Source: Campylobacterales bacterium | GTDB lineage: Bacteria; Campylobacterota; Campylobacteria; Campylobacterales; Sulfurimonadaceae | Length of the DNA: 6,206 nt | Reading direction: 5' to 3' | Assembly (NCBI GenBank): GCA_016937915.1 | Contig: JAFGVR010000268.1 | Coordinates: 1-6,206 of the forward strand | Shown: one piece after another, positions 1 to 6,206 of the stretch | Layout of the letters: each line of letters begins with the position of its first letter | How positions within the stretch are numbered: the first letter of the stretch is position 1 | Translations under genes and position numbers: made by a program | The notes under the pieces: model-generated | What the model was told of the DNA's origin: nothing | What the model saw: the letters and a program-made list of their open reading frames with translations, nothing else | Databases searched by the model: none

Positions 1-1748
1 CTAACGCTTGGCAATGTCTGTTCATCATCCTCCCAGCTAGTTATGGTTCTCTTTAGCCAATTAGCATCATCACGACTTGGAAAATCCTCCCTTGAGTGTG
101 CCCCCCTGCTCTCTTCACGAAGTAATGCACCATAAGCTACACAAAGAGCTACTTTTAGCATCCTCTGAACTCTGTAAGCGTTTACAAGTGCAGGGTTTGC
201 AGCTTTGCTTTTTGAGCGAAAAACCTCTATATTTTTACTTCTCTTTAGTAACTCTTCAAGCTCATCAACAGCTTCTTTTAGATCTTTTCCATTTCTAAAG
301 ATGCCAACTTTCTCCATCATTATCTCCTCCATGGCGCGGCGGAGTTTGTAGGCATCTTCTCCATTTTTATTTTCTAAAAGCCTATCTAGTTTAGCTCTCT
401 CTTTTCTCAAAAACTTCTCGATAGTTATAGAGTGAACATCTATATCACTCTCTTTTGAATCACAATAATCACTAATATACTCAGCTACTAGCATCCCTGA
501 AACCACCGTCTCACTCACAGAGTTTCCACCAAGGCGGTTAAATCCGTGCATATCCCAACAAGCAGCTTCACCACATGAGTAAAGCCCATTTAGAGTTTGA
601 GACTCCCCAGTGTATTTTGTTCTGATGCCACCCATGGAGTAGTGCTGAGTTGGGCGAACAGGTATCCAATCAACCGCAGGGTCAATCCCCAAAAAGCTCT
701 CACATATCTCTTTAACCTCTCTTAGGTTTTTCTCTATATGTTCACGCCCAAGGATTGTTATATCAAGCCACAGATGATCCCCATAGCGGCTTTTCACCCC
801 TTTTCCTTTTCTTATGTGTTCAGTCATACGGCGACTTACAACATCCCTAGATGCAAGCTCCTTTTTCTCTGGCTCATAGTCAGGCATAAATCTATATCCA
901 TCCGCGTCGCGTAAAACTCCCCCATCACCACGACACCCCTCGGTTGTAAGGATGCCAACAGGCACTATGGCTGTTGGATGAAACTGTATAGCCTCCATAT
1001 TTCCAAGAGTTGCAACTCCACTCTCTAGTGCTATCGCTTGACCCATCCCTTGACATATCACTGCATTTGTTGAAACACTATAGATGCGACCATATCCACC
1101 AGTAGCTATGGTGGTAGCTTTTGCTATGTATGCTGTTAGCTCACCAGTTATGAGGTTTCTTGAGACCACCCCATAGCATCTTCCATTATCGTGGATAAGG
1201 CTCATAGCCTCTTGCCTCTCATGGATCTCAACTTTTTTCTCATGCGCTTTGTTATCCATCGCAAAAAGCATACTATGACCTGTTCCATCTGAAGTGTAAC
1301 AAGTTCGCCACTTTTTAGTTCCACCAAAGTCTCTTGCAGTTATGAGTCCATGAGCTTCATCTTTTTCAGTTATGGTTACAGATTCTGCATTTATAATAGC
1401 TCTTCTATCCCCTTTTTTCACCCTACTCCATGGCACTCCCCAGTGAGCTAATTCACGGATAGCTTTTGGCGCGCAGTGGGTAAACATACGAGCTACTACC
1501 TGATCAGCTCCCCAGTCACTCCCTTTGATGGTATCTGCAAAGTGAACATCTTCATTGTCACCCTCACCCATCTTTGAGTTAGCAAGTGATGCTTGCATCC
1601 CACCTTGAGCAGCTGCGGAGTGGCTCCTCTTTGGTGGTACTAAAGTTAAAACTATAACATCATGCCCTCTCTCTTTTACGCCAGTAGCTACTCTAAGCCC
1701 AGCCAAACCACCGCCAACTACTAAAACATCAGTATAGATTACTTTCAT
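1..1748 (-). CDS. frdA: Fumarate reductase flavoprotein subunit FrdA (C-terminus cut by window edge)
   Basis: This is the catalytic subunit of quinol:fumarate reductase. It interconverts fumarate and succinate on the cytoplasmic face and passes electrons through FrdB to the FrdC haems. The frame is open from ATG at 1748 to the left edge (582 codons plus 2 nt), with no frameshift. The N-terminal FAD-binding motif is [10 protein letters not shown] (10-19). [11 protein letters not shown] carries the His43 expected to bind FAD covalently. TEGCRGDGG spans 269-277. Substrate and active-site residues His257, Arg301 (in [10 protein letters not shown]) and His369 (in QHYSMGG) fall at the same numbers as in Wolinella FrdA. 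The Wolinella Arg404 equivalent is Arg405 ([10 protein letters not shown]). Roughly 75-80 C-terminal residues lie outside the window. The ATG overlaps the frdC stop (ATGA), and GGAG lies 8 nt upstream, so translation is probably coupled. frdB should follow off-window. A succinate dehydrogenase role is possible, because direction cannot be read from this subunit. Confidence 0.97.
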   Translation of the reverse strand, partial: MKVIYTDVLVVGGGLAGLRVATGVKERGHDVIVLTLVPPKRSHSAAAQGGMQASLANSKMGEGDNEDVHFADTIKGSDWGADQVVARMFTHCAPKAIRELAHWGVPWSRVKKGDRRAIINAESVTITEKDEAHGLITARDFGGTKKWRTCYTSDGTGHSMLFAMDNKAHEKKVEIHERQEAMSLIHDNGRCYGVVSRNLITGELTAYIAKATTIATGGYGRIYSVSTNAVICQGMGQAIALESGVATLGNMEAIQFHPTAIVPVGILTTEGCRGDGGVLRDADGYRFMPDYEPEKKELASRDVVSRRMTEHIRKGKGVKSRYGDHLWLDITILGREHIEKNLREVKEICESFLGIDPAVDWIPVRPTQHYSMGGIRTKYTGESQTLNGLYSCGEAACWDMHGFNRLGGNSVSETVVSGMLVAEYISDYCDSKESDIDVHSITIEKFLRKERAKLDRLLENKNGEDAYKLRRAMEEIMMEKVGIFRNGKDLKEAVDELEELLKRSKNIEVFRSKSKAANPALVNAYRVQRMLKVALCVAYGALLREESRGAHSREDFPSRDDANWLKRTITSWEDDEQTLPSV

Positions 1749-2479
1749 TTGTGATTCTCCAAGATTATAGTTTGTGATTTGTATCTAGGCTCTTCATCAA
1801 AATCGTGTGTAAGCCCTATGTATGTGTATTTTGCAAGTGATGCTAAACCAAGTGTGATATATAAAGCTACAAAAACTTTAAGTATCACTTTATATCTAGC
1901 ACGAGATACTTTTGTGTTTTTCCCCTCAAAAAATCCCCATTTTAAAACAAGTCTATAAAGCCCTACGAAAGCGTGAGAGACAACTGAGAGTAAGAGTAAA
2001 ATATAAAGCACACCAGCGTACTCATTTACAACTCTGTTTGAACTAGCGTAAGGGCCTATGTTTGATGGTTCTACTATCATCATATACAGATGAATAGAGC
2101 CTAAAAAAAACATCAAAAATCCTGTAGCTATCTGAATCATCCACAAAGATGTATCTTCATGTTTCATCCCTCTAGTGTGTTGTTTCATAATCTTACACTG
2201 CTTGTAACTTGCTGGAAATTTCCTAATAGCAATAGATGCATGGATAATAAATATGATAAATATAGCAGATGCCAAAAAAGAGATAATGCCAGGATATGTC
2301 TCACCAAAAAAGTAATACCCCTCAAACATGATGGTAACTTTATACATAAACTCTTTTGATATGAGGATAGAGGACTCAAACAAAATATGCCCCATAATAA
2401 ACACACCCAAAATCAAACCTGTTAAACTCTGCATAAAATCTAGTTTTGCTGGTATCTTATCTATCTCTTTTTTACCCAT
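1745..2479 (-). CDS. frdC: Fumarate reductase dihaem cytochrome b subunit FrdC
   Basis: This is the membrane anchor of quinol:fumarate reductase; it binds two b haems and the menaquinol site. From ATG at 2479 it has 244 residues (Wolinella FrdC has 256) and five hydrophobic segments. Haem ligands His31, His80, His130 and His169 correspond to Wolinella His44, 93, 143 and 182, all with a constant offset of 13. Also kept are AKLDFMQS (11-18), Glu53 (Wolinella Glu66, quinol oxidation), SLWMIQ with Trp113, and Arg149 (Arg162). The oddity is Val167 in place of Wolinella Glu180, the proton E-pathway residue. Start choice: the ORF extends to a TTG at 2542, but no ribosome binding site precedes it. 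The internal ATG has GGAG 5 nt upstream and gives an N-terminus close to family length. The stop overlaps the frdA ATG by 4 nt. frdC is the first gene of the operon, divergent from a chemoreceptor gene. Confidence 0.95.
   Translation of the reverse strand: MGKKEIDKIPAKLDFMQSLTGLILGVFIMGHILFESSILISKEFMYKVTIMFEGYYFFGETYPGIISFLASAIFIIFIIHASIAIRKFPASYKQCKIMKQHTRGMKHEDTSLWMIQIATGFLMFFLGSIHLYMMIVEPSNIGPYASSNRVVNEYAGVLYILLLLSVVSHAFVGLYRLVLKWGFFEGKNTKVSRARYKVILKVFVALYITLGLASLAKYTYIGLTHDFDEEPRYKSQTIILENHK
1757..1760 (-). promoter_or_regulatory. Ribosome binding site of frdA inside the frdC 3' end
   Basis: GGAG on the minus strand lies 8 nt upstream of the frdA ATG (1748-1746), within the last codons of frdC. 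Together with the ATGA stop/start overlap it supports this frdA start and re-initiation or coupled translation of the two subunits. Confidence 0.7.
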
Positions 2480-2484
2480 ATCAT

Positions 2485-2488
2485 CTCC
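2485..2488 (-). promoter_or_regulatory. Ribosome binding site deciding the frdC start
   Basis: GGAG on the minus strand is followed by 5 nt (ATGAT) and then ATG at 2479. The upstream alternative, TTG at 2542, is preceded only by an A/T-rich run. The site therefore favours the 244-residue form over the 265-residue form of FrdC. Confidence 0.65.
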
Positions 2489-2584
2489 AAAACTTAAATG
2501 ATGGGATTCTACATAATCTTTAGTTAGAGGATGATAAATCAATTTTTACAAAAAAAATGGTACTATATAAAAATTTCTAATAAT

Positions 2585-2588
2585 GAGG
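2585..2588 (+). promoter_or_regulatory. Ribosome binding site of the chemoreceptor gene (GTG start)
   Basis: GAGG ends 6 nt before GTG at 2595. It supports the GTG start rather than the internal ATG at codon 11 (2625), which would remove residues just before TM1 and has no comparable site. Confidence 0.6.
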
Positions 2589-2594
2589 TGAAAT

Positions 2595-4502
2595 GTGCTA
2601 GAAAATATCAGTATTTCAAAAAAGATGAATTATTTAATCTTTTTAGTTGTCATATCTGTCCTTTTTGCAACAGGTTTTGTTTATGTATCTATGAATCAGA
2701 TAGAGAGTGACTACAAACATCTACAAACTAAAACTATGAAAAGTGCCTTAGACACACTAGCCATAGAAAAGAACCTAAACTATGTGAGTAGAACTACTAG
2801 AGATATTATGCTTGGTGGTGATTATGATAAAGATATATCTAAATTAAACACCACTATAGAGGATGTTAGATTACTATTTTTAGCCTTAGAGAAAGAGACT
2901 GATGATCCAAAGTCGCTTAAACTTATGAAAGAATCACAAAACTCAACTATGTTATTTTTAGATAACTCTTTAGAGATGATGAAAAATCTAAGCAAAGATG
3001 ATATCCAAAACAATACAAAGTATGTTTATGAGCAATATAAAGAACAACTGACTCCTTATGCAAATGCTTCAAGGGATTCTTTTAAAGAGTTTGTAAAAAT
3101 TAAAAAAGAGGAACTTAAAAAAAGTTCTCAAGATATGGGTGATAAAATCAACTTTTATAAATATTTAATTTTTGGTATAGGGGTAGCTATAGGTGTAGTT
3201 GTTTTCATTATAGCTACTTTGATTAGTAATTCTATTATAAAAGGGATAAAAGAGTTCACACTGCTTATAAACCACTCAGCAAATGGTAACTTTGATGATA
3301 AAAATCCAAATAATTCAAATAATACAGAACTTGGGGTAATGGGCAATGAACTAAACAGACTAATCAAAAATATAAAATACCTAATCCATGAGATAAACTT
3401 AACTATAACAGATGCTTCAAAAGGGAAGTTTTCACATAGCATCTCATATGGTGATATGGATGGAGAGTTTGTTATAGCTATAGAAAATGTTTCTAAAAGT
3501 ATAGATTTTATGAAAGAACAACACTCCCAAGTGAGAAGAAATGCATTTAACTCTGAAGTGAGCCAAAGAAGCCTAGGAGTTTCTGAATCCTTATCACTTA
3601 TACAAAATGACCTAAATAATAACATACAAGATTTAAAGACAGTTACTCAGGCAACTAAAGATGCTGCACAACTTGCCAATGATACAAGGGAAAATATATA
3701 TGAAGCAGTAAATGAGTTAAATGAATTAAGTAATAAAGTTGAACAAAACAATACAAGTGTAAATGATTTAGCTGGACAAACTAACAATATCACTTCTATT
3801 ATACAACTTATCACAGATATAGCTGAACAAACAAATCTTTTAGCTTTAAATGCAGCTATAGAAGCTGCAAGGGCTGGGGAACATGGTCGTGGCTTTGCGG
3901 TGGTCGCTGATGAAGTAAGACAGCTTGCAGAGAGAACCCATAAAGCTACAAACGAGATATCTATCTCTATAAAATCACTTCAACAAGGGATGAATGATAT
4001 ACATACAAGTTCAGAACAAATGCTTCAAACTGTTAGTGCTTCTACAAAAAAGATAGATGAGTTTCAAAATACTTTAATTGAATTAAATGATAACTCCAAA
4101 AAAATAGTTAGCTACTCTTATGATATGGAAAACAGTATATTTGTTGTTCTAGCAAAAATAGAACATATCTTGTATAAATATCGTGCATACAATTCAGTAA
4201 TAACATTAAATAAAATATTACCTACATTCAGTACAAGTGAGTGCTTATTAGGAAAATGGTACAACGAGGAGGGTAAAAGAAGATTTGCTTCTACAACCTC
4301 TTACACAAAAGTATCCTCACCACATAAAATAGTGCACGATAAAGCGAATAAGAATCTTTACTATTTAGATAAAGATGCTTCTAATGAAACATTAAAACAT
4401 GCTGATGAGATAATCTCAAACTTTGACGAGATGGAGAATGCTTCTAAAGAGATGTTTAAACTTATGGACTCTATGCTTGCAGAGTCGAAGAATGGGCATT
4501 AG
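2595..4502 (+). CDS. Transmembrane methyl-accepting chemotaxis protein with C-terminal CZB zinc-binding domain
   Basis: This chemoreceptor (635 aa) should sit in the inner membrane and control CheA/CheW. Domains: TM1 about 13-33; a helical periplasmic sensor about 34-187 (four-helix-bundle type, beginning [19 protein letters not shown]); TM2 about 188-211; HAMP about 212-265 with ELG at 245-247; a second HAMP-like unit about 268-308 (GKFSHSI...[11 protein letters not shown]); a coiled-coil signalling domain about 312-520. The hairpin tip is conserved ([19 protein letters not shown], then [21 protein letters not shown]). The two arms of about 100 residues suggest a mid-length (roughly 28-heptad) receptor. 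A CZB domain follows, with the 3-His/1-Cys zinc set His524, Cys550 (CLLGKWY), His577 and His581. There is no C-terminal CheR/CheB pentapeptide. The start is GTG at 2595, with GAGG 6 nt upstream; the overlapping ATG at 2593 hits a stop at once. The gene is divergent from frd. The ligand is unknown. CZB domains in other chemoreceptors bind zinc and respond to oxidants such as HOCl. Confidence 0.95.
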   Translation: MLENISISKKMNYLIFLVVISVLFATGFVYVSMNQIESDYKHLQTKTMKSALDTLAIEKNLNYVSRTTRDIMLGGDYDKDISKLNTTIEDVRLLFLALEKETDDPKSLKLMKESQNSTMLFLDNSLEMMKNLSKDDIQNNTKYVYEQYKEQLTPYANASRDSFKEFVKIKKEELKKSSQDMGDKINFYKYLIFGIGVAIGVVVFIIATLISNSIIKGIKEFTLLINHSANGNFDDKNPNNSNNTELGVMGNELNRLIKNIKYLIHEINLTITDASKGKFSHSISYGDMDGEFVIAIENVSKSIDFMKEQHSQVRRNAFNSEVSQRSLGVSESLSLIQNDLNNNIQDLKTVTQATKDAAQLANDTRENIYEAVNELNELSNKVEQNNTSVNDLAGQTNNITSIIQLITDIAEQTNLLALNAAIEAARAGEHGRGFAVVADEVRQLAERTHKATNEISISIKSLQQGMNDIHTSSEQMLQTVSASTKKIDEFQNTLIELNDNSKKIVSYSYDMENSIFVVLAKIEHILYKYRAYNSVITLNKILPTFSTSECLLGKWYNEEGKRRFASTTSYTKVSSPHKIVHDKANKNLYYLDKDASNETLKHADEIISNFDEMENASKEMFKLMDSMLAESKNGH

Positions 4503-4510
4503 TCCCATTC
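4490..4510. terminator. Inverted repeat between convergent genes, possible bidirectional terminator
   Basis: GAATGGG (4490-4496) and CCCATTC (4504-4510) form a perfect 7-bp stem with a 7-nt loop. On the plus strand a T-rich stretch (about 4512-4525, ending TTTTT) follows after a few bases, so it could end the chemoreceptor transcript. On the minus strand the tract after the stem is not T-rich, so termination there is doubtful. The loop contains both stop codons, TAG of the plus gene and TAA of the minus gene. The stem is short and the T-run is slightly displaced. Confidence 0.4.
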
Positions 4511-4870
4511 ATTAAATTTATTTTTGGAGTGTTTATCTTTTTTATATCTTCTAGCATTTTTAGTTTTATCTAAAAGGTTACTAGTTTTTAAAATCTCATT
4601 TTTAACATCATCTATATCGCTGTCTGAATCTTTATATGTAATGATACTCTTAACTAAAGTTTGTAAATCCCTCAAATCACCTTTGTAGATATCAACCTCT
4701 TCTGCTCTATTTAAAAGCTTCAATGCGTTATCAACTTTTTTAGAGTAACTTTGCATCGTTATATCTGGTGTGTTTTGCAGATATGCAATGATGCTTTTAT
4801 GAAACCTCTCTAACGCCCTTACATACCTAAGCCTTTTTGAATTATCTATAGCTTTTTGAGATGCTGCCAT
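4499..4870 (-). CDS. Hypothetical small helical soluble protein
   Basis: I do not recognise this 123-residue protein. It is highly charged and looks almost wholly helical: about 1-33 ([12 protein letters not shown]), about 38-57 ([18 protein letters not shown]), about 64-80 ([16 protein letters not shown]) and about 84-105 ([19 protein letters not shown]). A basic tail follows ([13 protein letters not shown]), ending NEWD. It has no signal peptide, membrane segment or cysteine. The case for a real gene is the ATG with AGG 6 nt upstream, the extended -10 promoter behind it, and an exact fit between neighbours. It overlaps the convergent chemoreceptor gene by 4 nt at their stops, and is divergent from the rhodanese gene. 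The basic tail could touch nucleic acid or a membrane surface, but nothing proves a function. Confidence 0.7.
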   Translation of the reverse strand: MAASQKAIDNSKRLRYVRALERFHKSIIAYLQNTPDITMQSYSKKVDNALKLLNRAEEVDIYKGDLRDLQTLVKSIITYKDSDSDIDDVKNEILKTSNLLDKTKNARRYKKDKHSKNKFNEWD

Positions 4871-4935
4871 TGTTTACCTATTATTGTTTTGTCGATATTA
4901 TATCAAATATAAATAATCCATATAAAAGAGAGATA
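4871..4935. promoter_or_regulatory. Divergent promoter region between the hypothetical gene and the rhodanese gene
   Basis: On the minus strand TGATATAAT (4905-4897) is a perfect extended -10 (TGnTATAAT). It lies 26 nt from the ATG at 4870, with no recognisable -35, as is common for the main sigma factor in Campylobacterota. AGG of TAGGT (4879-4877) is the ribosome binding site. On the plus strand TTGTTT (4884-4889), 18 nt and TATAAA (4908-4913) could serve the rhodanese gene; this pair is weaker. The two promoters overlap, so they may affect each other. Confidence 0.5.
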
Positions 4936-5334
4936 ATGAAAAATTTTATATTTGCTGCTTTACTTTTAGCTACATCATCGTTTGCAGATCTAAAAAGGGA
5001 GTATCCTACCCAAAAACTCTTAGATGCAAAAACTCCAATTGTTGATATTCGTACTCCAATGGAGTGGAGAGAGACTGGACTTTTAAAAGGCTCTATCCCT
5101 ATCATGTTTTTCAACGAACAAGGAAAGTTTAATATAAATGGTTTTTTAAAAGAGTTAAATGAAAAAGTTGATACATCAAAAGAGTTTGCAATCATTTGTA
5201 GAACTGCAAGCAGAACAAAAGTTGTTAGTGACTTTTTATCAAATCAGCTAAACTATAAAGTTATAGATTTAGAGGGTGGCGTAGTTTATGCCAAAAGTAA
5301 AAATCTACCATTTGAACCTTACAAAGTAAAATAG
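4936..5334 (+). CDS. Secreted (periplasmic) single-domain rhodanese-like protein
   Basis: This is a sulfurtransferase-fold protein of 132 residues from ATG 4936. Residues 1-17 form a Sec signal peptide (MKNFIFAALLLATSSFA, likely cut before Asp18), so it should act in the periplasm. The rhodanese landmarks are PIVDIRTPMEWRETGLLKGS (34-53), then the active-site loop CRTASR (88-93) with catalytic Cys88, and DLEGGVVYAK (111-120) near the end. The frame is open back to an ATG at 4861, but that start would overlap the opposite gene and bury the signal peptide; the upstream ribosome site is a modest AGAGAG. Its TAG shares one base with the GTG of the next gene, suggesting an operon. Periplasmic rhodaneses of this size may handle sulfane sulfur or redox tasks. 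The substrate cannot be read from sequence. Confidence 0.9.
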   Translation: MKNFIFAALLLATSSFADLKREYPTQKLLDAKTPIVDIRTPMEWRETGLLKGSIPIMFFNEQGKFNINGFLKELNEKVDTSKEFAIICRTASRTKVVSDFLSNQLNYKVIDLEGGVVYAKSKNLPFEPYKVK

Positions 5335-5459
5335 TGAAAATACCGACATTTGTTAAGTTCCTTTTCCATTTTACTATAAGGGTAGTGGTGGTTTTTGGTG
5401 TTATAGGTTTTTTCATATTTTTACTTTGGGGAGTTTTGTATCTCATCTTTTTAAAGTAG
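5334..5459 (+). CDS. Small single-helix membrane protein, 41 residues
   Basis: This short ORF starts with GTG overlapping the last base of the rhodanese TAG (TAGTG). An in-frame stop at 5313-5315 leaves no earlier start. The product has a basic amphipathic N-terminus (KIPTFVKFLFHFTIR) and one strong hydrophobic helix of about 17-40 (VVVVFGVIGFFIFLLWGVLY), and ends in Lys. The positive N-terminal side predicts N-in orientation. No good ribosome binding site precedes it, so translation probably depends on coupling to the rhodanese. Its 3' end overlaps the convergent kinase-like gene by 17 nt. I recognise no family. The membrane pattern and coupling favour a real gene, but chance is possible at this length. 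It may be a membrane partner of the rhodanese (inference). Confidence 0.55.
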   Translation: MKIPTFVKFLFHFTIRVVVVFGVIGFFIFLLWGVLYLIFLK

Positions 5460-6192
5460 CAAACAACCTATAAACACTTTTGGTATCTTTATCCATCTTT
5501 TTAAAGATAGCTTCATTAGAAAGTAATTTCATCAAAAAACCTGCACTTTTAATGATGTTATCAAACCTTTTGTAAAAACCACTTTTTGAAGTTTTTTCTA
5601 CATATATATCTATGATTTTTTTATAATACAAATCATAATTTAGTTTTGAGATAGAGATAAGAAACAAGAAGAGATCTCGAAACTGCAAATCATCTATATC
5701 TGCATCTACAAACTTCTCCTCAAAATCTATAAGATATATTTTTTCATCTTTTAATGTCATATTTTTTATCTGTGAACCGCCATGAAAAAAACCTTGCTTA
5801 TGTAAAGCTATCAAAACATCAAGTGCTTTATATATAAGACTCTCTATCTCCTCTTTATCTGTTAAAGAGTCTAAGATGCTACGAAGATCTCTACCTGTAT
5901 CACCCATCACCATAAATTCATCATCTACCCATAAAACCTCTGGAACATGAGAAAACTTTTCATGTATGGTTTTTAGTCTGCTGGATTCATTGTGGATGCA
6001 CTCTGTTGGGGTTTGTTTTTTAGATGGCACTAGTAAGCTGTTTTTAAAAAGTTTATATGCTAGATGCTGAAGCAGGTTTGAGCCACTAACCTTTGCTTTT
6101 TTCACCCAAACTTTTTTACCCTCAAACTCGATGGCAAAAACATCATTTGTAGGCTCTTTTATCTTCTCTTTTACAAGTTTTTCAAGACTCAA
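5443..6192 (-). CDS. Protein-kinase-fold protein with degenerate catalytic loop (lipopolysaccharide or small-molecule kinase-like)
   Basis: This 249-residue soluble protein has a protein-kinase-like fold of the compact bacterial type (relatives: BUD32/RIO, Kdo/WaaP and InaA-like lipopolysaccharide kinases). Visible landmarks: VWVKKA (28-33) with Lys31 as the likely ATP lysine; Glu69 in HNESSRLK as the helix-C glutamate; a hinge at FMVMGDTGRDL (93-103); catalytic loop HGGSQIKN (137-144); metal-binding DFE (156-158) in IYLIDFEE; and RDLFLFL (172-178). The loop aligns with HRDLKPEN, so the catalytic Asp is Gly139, while Asn144 and Asp156 remain. The start is TTG at 6192: an in-frame TGA lies two codons upstream, GGGAG lies 9 nt upstream, and no ATG follows before codon 95. 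The gene is convergent with the small membrane gene. The target could be an envelope sugar or a protein; residual activity is uncertain. Confidence 0.8.
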   Translation of the reverse strand: MSLEKLVKEKIKEPTNDVFAIEFEGKKVWVKKAKVSGSNLLQHLAYKLFKNSLLVPSKKQTPTECIHNESSRLKTIHEKFSHVPEVLWVDDEFMVMGDTGRDLRSILDSLTDKEEIESLIYKALDVLIALHKQGFFHGGSQIKNMTLKDEKIYLIDFEEKFVDADIDDLQFRDLFLFLISISKLNYDLYYKKIIDIYVEKTSKSGFYKRFDNIIKSAGFLMKLLSNEAIFKKMDKDTKSVYRLFATLKR

Positions 6193-6199
6193 GACTCAA
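6182..6199 (-). repeat. 7-bp tandem repeat across the kinase-like gene start
   Basis: On the minus strand TTGAGTC occurs twice and is followed by TTGA, about 2.6 units. The second unit supplies the TTG start codon. The TTG of the first unit is in another frame and stops after five codons. Gaining or losing a unit would change the spacing from GGGAG to a usable TTG. Confidence 0.5.
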
Positions 6200-6201
6200 A
6201 A

Positions 6202-6206
6202 CTCCC
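6202..6206 (-). promoter_or_regulatory. Ribosome binding site of the kinase-like gene
   Basis: GGGAG on the minus strand lies 9 nt before TTG 6192. An in-frame TGA at 6198-6196 rules out any earlier start, so this site supports the TTG as the true start. Confidence 0.5.

Larger units (their letters stand above)
2480..2594. promoter_or_regulatory. Divergent control region between frdC and the chemoreceptor gene
   Basis: This A/T-rich stretch must hold the promoters for both directions. Toward frd, minus-strand -10-like boxes are TATAGT (2567-2562) and TAGAAT (2511-2506); the second would leave a leader of about 20 nt before ATG 2479 and exclude the TTG start. Toward the chemoreceptor, TATAAA (2566-2571) lies 15 nt after a weak TTTACA (2545-2550). 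The two sets overlap around 2562-2571, so the promoters may compete. I saw no sigma-54 (GG-N10-GC) or clear sigma-28 box. The individual boxes are tentative. Confidence 0.4.

Noticed and set aside
102..107. C6 run in frdA as a possible phase-variation tract
   Set aside because: Six bases is too short for the usual Campylobacterota slippage tracts, and frdA is intact through it.
77..298. Plus-strand ORF of 73 codons opposite frdA
   Set aside because: It lies antisense within the conserved frdA frame and its peptide resembles no known domain; it is a shadow frame.
3155..3625. Minus-strand ORF of 156 codons opposite the chemoreceptor gene
   Set aside because: It is antisense to the TM2, HAMP and early signalling region of a clearly real gene; its hydrophobic composition mirrors that gene and it has no supporting ribosome site or domain.
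4861..4935. Upstream in-frame ATG adding 25 residues to the rhodanese
   Set aside because: The extension would bury a clean signal peptide, overlap the opposite gene start and cover the divergent promoters.
5374..5406. CTATAA...TTATAG inverted repeat followed by a T-run, as a rhodanese terminator
   Set aside because: Only 6 A/T-rich pairs with a 21-nt loop, and it lies within the small membrane ORF; too weak to call.
5444..5506. Direct repeat of CATCTTTTTAAAG at 5444-5456 and 5494-5506
   Set aside because: Both copies are low-complexity A/T sequence encoding Lys-rich stretches of the kinase-like gene; chance is likely and there is no other sign of duplication.
1..6206. Mobile element, CRISPR, tRNA or rRNA signals
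   Set aside because: I saw no transposase, integrase, spaced repeats or tRNA-like cloverleaf on either strand.

Overview
The window looks like a compact, AT-rich chromosome segment from a Campylobacterota (epsilonproteobacterial) bacterium. The main reason is the frdC-frdA pair. FrdA keeps the Wolinella succinogenes QFR numbering exactly through His369, and FrdC keeps all four haem ligands at identical spacing. The chemoreceptor type ([14 protein letters not shown] sensor start, tandem HAMP, terminal CZB domain) fits the same phylum. The genus cannot be fixed from sequence alone.

Layout. Positions 1-2479 (minus) carry a fumarate reductase operon read right to left: frdC, then frdA, overlapping by 4 nt (ATGA). 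frdA runs off the left edge, and frdB is expected beyond it. Positions 2480-2594 are the only control region between frd and a divergent plus-strand gene for a transmembrane methyl-accepting chemotaxis protein (2595-4502). That gene meets a convergent small hypothetical gene (4499-4870, minus). Their stop codons overlap inside the loop of a 7-bp inverted repeat. A 65-bp divergent promoter region (4871-4935) separates the hypothetical gene from a secreted rhodanese (4936-5334, plus). A 41-codon single-helix membrane protein follows it with a 1-nt stop/start overlap (5334-5459). This small gene overlaps by 17 nt the end of a convergent kinase-fold gene (5443-6192, minus). There is no gene-free stretch longer than about 120 bases.

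How the genes may work together. FrdC/FrdA are the membrane dihaem anchor and the flavin catalytic subunit of a quinol:fumarate reductase (or a menaquinone-linked succinate dehydrogenase). The divergent CZB chemoreceptor could link motility to redox or metal state, but that link is inferred only from the shared promoter region. The rhodanese and small membrane protein look like a two-gene transcription unit. The kinase-like and hypothetical genes have no evident link to their neighbours.

Most notable points: the glutamate that in Wolinella FrdC (Glu180) forms the transmembrane proton 'E-pathway' is valine here, although the rest of the haem framework is intact; and the kinase-fold protein has HGG where the catalytic HRD/HGD aspartate should be. 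No clearly new multi-gene system (defence, mobile element or CRISPR) is visible.
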